From Macrostomum hystrix (lineage: Eukaryota; Platyhelminthes; Macrostomidae): a stretch of 64,000 nt of DNA. The position numbers and the translations under genes were made by a program. Below are positions 57,360 through 64,000 of the stretch, in pieces; the first letter of the stretch is position 1; each line of letters begins with the position of its first letter. The DNA lies in assembly GCA_950097015.1 (NCBI GenBank), contig CATNEN010000036.1, positions 59,547-123,546 of the forward strand, written 5' to 3'. The notes below the pieces were generated by a model. That model did not search any database. It worked only from the letters and a program-made list of their open reading frames with translations, and was not told where the DNA came from.

Positions 57360-58440
57360 GCTCAGCTTTTCCGGTTGCTCAGCCAAGGACAAAAATAGAT
57401 GGAATCTTTCGATCAGAATTCAGTTTCCTAGAGCCCTTTGAGTTTGTGGTTCGTGCGTTACGAAGCGGTTAACTTTGGTTGCTGAGACGAGTTACGGTTT
57501 TATAATGGCTGCTTCAGGTCAGGAAATTCAATAAGCCCTGATAAGCGATGCTCAAATTTAATCTCAGTGAGGATAGTCAGGACAATTTTACGACGCGAAC
57601 AGATTTGCCACCGGTTCAGCTGGGAATCGTGCCGGATCAAAGATGTTTCTCAGCTAGCCAAACAGCCTGCTCTTATCCGTTTTTTGCATTGCTCTTGCAG
57701 CTTGCTAATTTGCTGATTCAGATTCGAGTGCAAGCAATAAAGTTGACCCGTTGCAATTTCATCGAGTCAAAGTAAATAAAACCTTTGACACTTAATAACT
57801 CCAGCATATACGACAACATATTTAGCATTTCAAAAAGAACAGCTGTAAACCTTGGTATAGTCGGTTTTCTGTTTAAAAATAGCAAAGCTCAAAAATACGA
57901 AAAGCAAAAGACATGCTCTGTCAAGGTGCAAATGTCAGGACTTGTTGAATATATCTGTATTATTTTCGTAACTGCTATGATTCAACTTGGATTTTTTGTA
58001 CCTAATTACTTTTTAATTGACTACTTGTAGTGTCATTCTGCCATTAAATTAGACTTTTCTACTGATTGTATGCACAAAGTCGCTCGCAAATGTGATATTG
58101 TATAGCTGGTATTCAAAATATCCTAATACAAACATTGTGATTTATAAAAAAATATTAAAAACGTGCAAAGCATAAGAAAATAGCAGAGATAAAAATTCCA
58201 ACCTTTTTCAGCTATTGAGTTCAACCTTTAAGGCTTCGATAAGCAGTCTAGCATTGTTTAATCAGCAGTTACCTTTTACTTACTGATTCGAACAATACAA
58301 GTATGAATACTTATTACTGGCCTATGAGCAAGAGCAAAAAATCGACTACTTTAAATAAGTATTTATACGATCGTACTTTAAAATACACGTAGTTCACCAA
58401 ATCAAACACACGAGATACGTATCAGACGGTATCTAGGGAA
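57360..58440. other. intergenic between the GPCR and the cadherin gene
   Basis: No gene recognised. The first 100-200 nt are upstream of the GPCR start and presumably hold its promoter, but no defined element can be pointed to. Confidence 0.35.
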
Positions 58441-58452
58441 AGCTGGTACAAA

Positions 58453-61400
58453 TTACGCTTGGTTATAATCAAAAGGCAGTCTTCCCTGAAATCGCGGATT
58501 TATGAACGAACTGGTGTTGGGCTCCCGTATCTGGACGTAGTCGGGCTGCTCCTGCGGAGTGATCTGTTCCTGAACCGGCACGCTCTCGATGTTGTACTCC
58601 AGACACTGCTCCTCGATGTCGTCCATCTTGGCTCCGTTGCCGTTGATCTCGGAGGCGGCTAGAGAGACTGGACCAACATGACTGCCTATCTGGGACGCCG
58701 CGTAGATGTCGTACGGGTTGGACCGATACACCAGGCTGCGCATGTCCCTGCAGTACGAGGTCAGAAAATTGGGTTTCATCATCATTTACAATTACGAACC
58801 GTATTTCAGACTTTTCAAAGTGATCTTACCTAGGCCGCTTGACAAGGCAATACACGATTACAATGATGCACATCAGGATGATGAACGCGGCAATGGCAAT
58901 CAGGGCAGCCCAGACATCGGTTGAGAAGCCGTACTGATAGAGAATTTCCGACGTCTTCCTGAAGGCCAACTGGCCAGTGGTGACGCTGAATGGCGGTCGG
59001 ATGGTCTCCAGAGGAACCACTCCGCTCAAGAGGTTTCTAATCGCCGCCTTGGCCTCTGTGGTCATGAAAGCGCTGAAATACGAGTTTGATGGGTTTGATG
59101 AGTGCAAAATCAACTGGATGATATGGTCCCAGCCAGAATTAACTGGACCAAGTTATTAGTTACTGGCAAATTCCTCTCAGTCTTTTCTGCAGTTTTAGAC
59201 GTAGATTAAAATCTCTGTTACGAATACCTTAACAATCCAACTCCCTGGTAAGATTTTCCTAATTAGACAAATGAATTAGATGTAGAAGCAGTATACGTAT
59301 GCCTTACTTGGTGGGTTCAGCATCCTCTCGGACACAGATGTCGTAAGTTACCGGGTTGACGCAGACGAACCAAATATCGGTGCTGAAGTTTAAGAATTGG
59401 AAAGGAAAGTATATCAATTTTCCTGGCTGCTTCATGATAATCAAGGCGCGACCGCACTTTGATCGTTCGCGACCAATGTAAAGCTTCCCAGGCTAAAGGT
59501 AAAAAGGCACGAACCCTGTGATATCGTCCATAACGGTGCTTCCATCGAGATACTGGCGGGGATTCACGCGCTCAATGATGACCACCTGACCGGTTGCGTT
59601 TTGCAGCGTCCTACAATAAGTAACGACAAATACTTTTATTTGCTGGAGCTTGAGAACATTTGAGCAGGAGCCTGGAGTTAAGCGTCTCTAATAGTTCTTC
59701 AAAGCCTCTGGAAAAGTTAAATAAAAAAATAAATTTTCTAACCTTCGAATAGTCTCGATGCTTGGAATGGTAACCTGCGGCTGCTTGTTGGGTCCGGGTA
59801 TGACCAGGATCATGCGGTTCTTATCCTGGATCAGGTTCACAATCACCTCCGTGCTGGAGGAGAGCCGCACAGGCAGGCCATTGTCCTGAGCTATGACACC
59901 AAAGCGGTACTTGATCGTTGAGTCCCGGGTGAAGCTGGCGGCCGTGCGGACCGACCCGTCCATGGCGGACAGCAGGAAGGGCGGGTTCGGCGGTGTTGCT
60001 GTGGTCCACATGTTGGGCGCGTACGAGACTTCCGCATTTCTGCCCAGGTCCGCGTCGGTCGCCTGGTTTTTAATCAGTTTTAGAAACCGTTTTATTAACT
60101 AGGATAATCAACTAGCATGTGTTTGCATCTCGCACCAAGGTCGCTGAGCTCGATTCCGCGGCGAGGCATATTTATTTGGTGTGCAGCCCCAGAGAGAAGG
60201 CTTCGGGCTTGTCGTGCAATTTACGCACCTAAGGGCTAACCTCCAAGGCACAGTGAAATATTATTCTGCCTGACAATGAGAACGTCAGATGTATACACCT
60301 GTGTGAGGGTGTTCCTTCTTACAATATCTGTGTGCGAGTGAGCTCAGGAGTCAGCGGAATGGGCGCAGTTGCCTCTCGCTGGCAGCGGGTCTGATGTCAC
60401 CAAATGTTGTACTAGTGCCCACAGCCCTCCTGCACATGATGCTATTATATTATTACCAAGACAATCATCAGTTGACTCACGTTTATATTAATAGCCAGTG
60501 TGTTGGCTGCGGCAAACATATCCACCGCGGCAAAGTACTTATCCTGCGTACTGGTCCGGTTGGGGTATACTGGGTAGTGGAACACTGGCGCATTGTCGTT
60601 AGTATCGGACACCAGGATCAGCACCTTCACAGTCGGATAGGATGTGTACGCTGCGAGAAGGGATTTTAGTGGATGGTAGGTAAATATATTGCCAAGGAAG
60701 CATTTACTGATTTACTCATGTGTGCAATGATATATTTAATCTGCATCAACACAGATTAGCATGTTGGTTTCAACAAATATCATAGGAGTTTATGAGTTCA
60801 TTAGATTTTGAATTGGGCTAGTGAATCATCAGGAAGTGCAAATATACTATTACTGAGTCCATGGTTACAGGAGATACTGGCTCCCGTTGTGTGTACAAAG
60901 ATTAGTCAGTTAATGGATGCAGTACGTGTCGATAAAAAGTACAAATTCAATTATAACAGTGACAAAACGTACACACGTTCTTAGTCGGTTATTGATATCT
61001 TAGCAGTTTGATATGATATTAAGTTCTTGTCGAATTTCATTGAATCCACATTTAATGAGAATGTAATACAGAATTGTCAATGGCCAGTTTCATTGACAGC
61101 AATTATTTCAAAGGGATTAATTTTTATTCCAAAATGAGTCAACATATTCACTCAGTCAGAGTACTCAGCAGTTCGCTTACCTGAGCCTAGCAGGAGGTGT
61201 AAATGGGAGGCTTGTTAATTAGCCATTGCAAAATAGGACTTAATATAGATTCGATGTACAGAATCATAAATAAATAATTAGGTAAGAAAGTGAAATTTAA
61301 GACTCAACTTCGTGCACAAAATTACTTTTTTCGCGATTAAGCTTACCGGATGCTGCAGCAAGGAAAATGGAGAGGGGTGGGTCATATTAATGGAGCTCTG

Positions 61401-62062
61401 AGCAGCACTGATGCGAGATGATTATTTAAATCAACAAAAACTGTTTTGAAACACGCAACTTTCGCACAAAAGCGCAAGCAAACTCGGTACGTATCGGCAT
61501 TTTCGTATGCGAACTGATTATTGTAAGAGAAGCATGCAGATTTGCCTGGTTAGGCTACATAAGTTTCGCGCTTCAGACCGCAATGGGTGCTCTAATGCTT
61601 GAAGTGACAAATGAGACAATGCAATTTGGTGTCGAGCTTACTCTGCCGTTTGCTGCGCGATAGAAGTGGCTCCATGGCATCGCTTGTATCTCTGCGTTTT
61701 CTCCCTGTCACTGAGATAGAATGAGTGACAGAGATTCTCAGGTCGAATCTGCCAATCGCCTCTCTATCCACCACCTTCTTGGTCACCATCTGACAGTCTT
61801 TGTTGCCATTGTAGCCAACTATGTCAAAATAGCCAGCCTCGTTACCGCTGGCGAAGTTGCAGCCGACTGTTTTGTCCGTGTCCTGATAGATGACATCCAG
61901 GATGAGCACACTGGTACCGATCACGGCATTTTCGGGGAGCTCAACGACTGCTTTAGTTCCTCGGCAGCCAACTCGTCTCTTAGCCTCTGACGGTATGCCG
62001 CATGTGCACTGGCACACATGTTCCGCAGCACCGGAGTGACGGGCAAAGTCGCAGCAGTCCAC
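58453..62062 (-). CDS. cadherin-family membrane protein, 3' exons (5' part missing)
   Basis: Minus-strand exons: from about 62062 (start unsure) to 61642, 60650-60481, 60062-59743, 59610-59308, 59072-58830 and 58747-58453; all joins keep phase. Cadherin repeats show VELPENAVIGTSVL, DREAIGRFDLRISV, the calcium motif DTNDNAPVF, and INIxATDADLGRNAEVSY across a junction with RFGVIAQDNGLP. Then come a membrane-proximal region, a TM segment (WAALIAIAAFIILMCIIVIV) with KRPR behind it, and a short tail ending RLPFDYNQA. It is a calcium-dependent adhesion protein at the cell surface; the long non-classical architecture recalls cadherin-23-like proteins, with no catenin-binding tail seen. The exon 59610-59308 holds an in-frame TAG at 59495-59493 within an 18-nt GT...AG stretch. 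Further repeats and the start codon must lie to the right or outside the window. Confidence 0.75.
60112..60440 (+). mobile_element. tRNA-derived SINE, family 1, copy 6
   Basis: Lies in the cadherin intron 60063-60480, opposite to that gene's direction. The first part of the head is lost; GAGCTCGATTCCGCGGCGAG (B box) and the whole body down to CCCACAGCCCTCCTGCA are kept. Confidence 0.85.
60660..61580 (-). other. cadherin intron
   Basis: About 1 kb of AT-rich sequence between the exons ending 61642 and starting 60650. No array and no SINE, unlike many other long introns of the window. Confidence 0.5.
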
Positions 62063-62079
62063 TCGGGCACGATCGACTG

Positions 62080-62192
62080 ATGGTAAGAGCTTTGACCGTG
62101 AACGGCGCTAAGCTCTGCCGCTTCTTCGTGATGGTGTCTCTCAGCTGACTGAACACCCGCTCAACTTCCGCGGTTCCCATGGGGCAAAACAA
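62080..62192 (-). mobile_element. hAT transposase C-terminal (dimerisation) fragment
   Basis: On the minus strand a short frame reads GTAEVERVFSQLRDTITKKR followed by QSLAPFTVKAL. This is the conserved C-terminal block of hAT transposases (pattern ERVFS...TKKR..L...TV.AL). No other transposase domain is nearby. It abuts the most upstream cadherin exon seen here. Confidence 0.6.
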
Positions 62193-62349
62193 GTAGTGCT
62201 CGTACTAATCTCATCAGCAGAGGACGATTTCCAGCGTTTAAAATGGACTCCCAGAAGCTGACGACGTCGTCGGTCGGGGTAGAGGTAGACACATCCTGGT
62301 GAAGACGCACCTCCACCTCCACGCTGCCGATATAAACTATTCAGTACCA

Positions 62350-64000
62350 ATAAATTCAGACATGCACATGTGAATATGAAGGTAAAAAAGTTAGGGAGGT
62401 ACAGAACATCATGAAATTTAATTTTAAATGGGTGCCTGGAGTTAAAAGCTTCTTAAGGAAAAAATAGCGCAAAAATGGGGGAATATTTTTCACATTTTCG
62501 CGCCATTAGCCATTCGCATTTTTCGCGCCATGGTCACAGAATTCGCATATTCGCGCCATTTCCGCGCAGGCGCGAATTCGCGCCACCGCCACGACCACTG
62601 CCCCCAACACCCCGGTTTAACCTCCAACCAAGCTACGCTCGGTCGGACCAAAAAAAGTTTCATAAAGAATTCAATGTTTCTGTGGTCTTCGGCAAGTGAA
62701 ATACTCGGATTGAGGCCAACGAAGCCAATTAAGTCGATTGTTACTTACTTGCTTACCTAACCTTTAATTTAATTACCCACCTTAGTAACTCTTCCTAATT
62801 ACCAGTGGGGTAAATCAGTAAAAATGGATATTGAAGTCTTTGTTGTCTGTGCACCGAAAGTTGGGCCGCTGCCCCAACATTTTTCCGAAAAATAGGCTTT
62901 CATTTAAACGAGGACATTTTATTTTTGAAAGGCATACTGCGTAATAAGCAAAATTAAAAAATAGACAAGACACTGTATGCATCACATCAGCATGGCCGAG
63001 CACCTGACCAAATAGAATTTCGCAATCAAGAATTTAAAATCTTCAAATTTGACGAAATGAGCAGCGGATCAAAATCGAGTACAGCGTTGATTTCAGACAA
63101 AACACCATAGACAAAATAAAGTGACACAAGACTTAAAGTACTCTCCGTTGATACAGAGTTATTACGTCCTTTACAGAGATAAGGACGTAATAAAAACAAC
63201 TAAACGGGAACTAGATGTACTGAAATCTAAGCAATACAGTCAGTATCAGAATTGATAGAAATTCAGAATAAAAAAGACTGCTGTTAAGTCAAGCTTGGCA
63301 TTGAATATAACAAGAGATCTGCGCAGCCACTGAAACCTTGGGAGCTGAGATAAAGGATAAGATCTAAATCAACTGTACACGATTTCGGTCGTAACATTAA
63401 AAGATCAGAAGAAGCAATTATACTGGCTGTCACATTCAGGGAGTGGGTAATACGAGCATAGATGAGAATCGGGACCTGAATATATTTTGACCATACTAAA
63501 AATGAAAATCTTGCTGGCATGATGCTAAAGTTAAATCGCAATAAAACGCATGAAGCTAAGAAAAGTGACACACGCTGTCCAAATCTATACTGACGAAAGA
63601 TAGGAAGGAAGAGCAGCAGTTAACACAGCTTATTTCGGGACTACGAATAGGATTTGATTGGGATCCGAATTAAAATCAAAACTAATTAGGGATAGCAAAA
63701 GAGAGCTGCTCTTGCACGATTAATTTGCTAATCAAAACGATGACGTGCTGTTCTGTAATGCCAGTTCGTAGCATATACTAGAGGGGCCTCTAGAGACGCT
63801 ATTTCCGCACACATACCTTTTAAATAAAGGTAGGTATCAAAAGTTGCTTTACAACATTGCTAGCCTGAGTGGAGAACTCCTGAATCTATTAAGCTGGGTT
63901 CGATAAAAAACTTTGATTGCTTTTTATTAAACGTTTGCTTTTGCCTTCCGAGATGAGATAAGTTAAAACTTTCGACTAAAGTGAGTGCATTCTTTAGCGT
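62350..64000. other. no gene recognised at the right end
   Basis: A patch at 62490-62600 repeats the element TTCGCGCCAT several times with variable spacing. The rest is AT-rich without coding signal. More cadherin exons would be expected further right if the gene continues, but none could be identified here. Confidence 0.4.

Noticed and set aside
47082-59495. A non-standard nuclear code with TAA/TAG as sense
   Set aside because: LBX, CFAP144, POLA2, ATG13, QNG1 and PFN4 use standard stops and contain no in-frame TAA or TAG. The two exceptions are better explained individually.

Overview
This is a eukaryotic, almost certainly invertebrate animal, nuclear window. Genes are split by GT-AG introns, codon use is standard, and the recognisable products are animal ones: an LBX homeobox protein, CFAP144, POLA2, ATG13, the queuosine-salvage enzyme QNG1, profilin-4, an EndoU ribonuclease, a rhodopsin-family receptor and a cadherin. 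The sequence alone does not fix the species. Shortened, divergent proteins and AG acceptors lying 5-18 nt before several start codons (as in spliced-leader trans-splicing) would suit a fast-evolving spiralian such as a free-living flatworm; that is inference.

Layout. 1-13100 holds no convincing gene: two SINE copies, a 16-bp minisatellite, a GATA array, and a 2.5-kb array of 30-bp units that is open on both strands. 13180-16775 is the two-exon LBX gene with a GC-rich promoter-like region. 21451-23962 is four-exon CFAP144, whose last intron holds a 20-bp minisatellite broken by an 823-bp solo-LTR-like insertion. 28575-43638 is a run of plus-strand genes: POLA2, ATG13, QNG1 and the last exon of PFN4. 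44100-45940 holds a tRNA-His-like sequence and a deleted DNA transposon. 46214-49641 holds EndoU (with an in-frame stop) and a DUF1330-like double-domain protein. The right part reads mostly on the minus strand: a casein-kinase-1-like pseudogene (50500-51818), a class A GPCR (55223-57271) and the 3' end of a cadherin gene (58453 to about 62062), with a hAT transposase relic just upstream of it.

Exon structures were built by hand by requiring GT/AG borders and compatible phases. All joins reported for LBX, CFAP144, POLA2, ATG13, QNG1, the GPCR and the cadherin keep frame.

The most striking property is not a gene. About 11 kb, roughly a sixth of the window, is tandem repeat, and many introns are filled almost border to border by their own distinct minisatellite with periods of 16-32 bp. 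Several arrays have higher-order structure. At least two tRNA-derived SINE families also populate introns and gene borders. The genes serve unrelated roles (cilia, replication, autophagy, tRNA queuosine salvage, actin, signalling, adhesion); nothing suggests a functional cluster.
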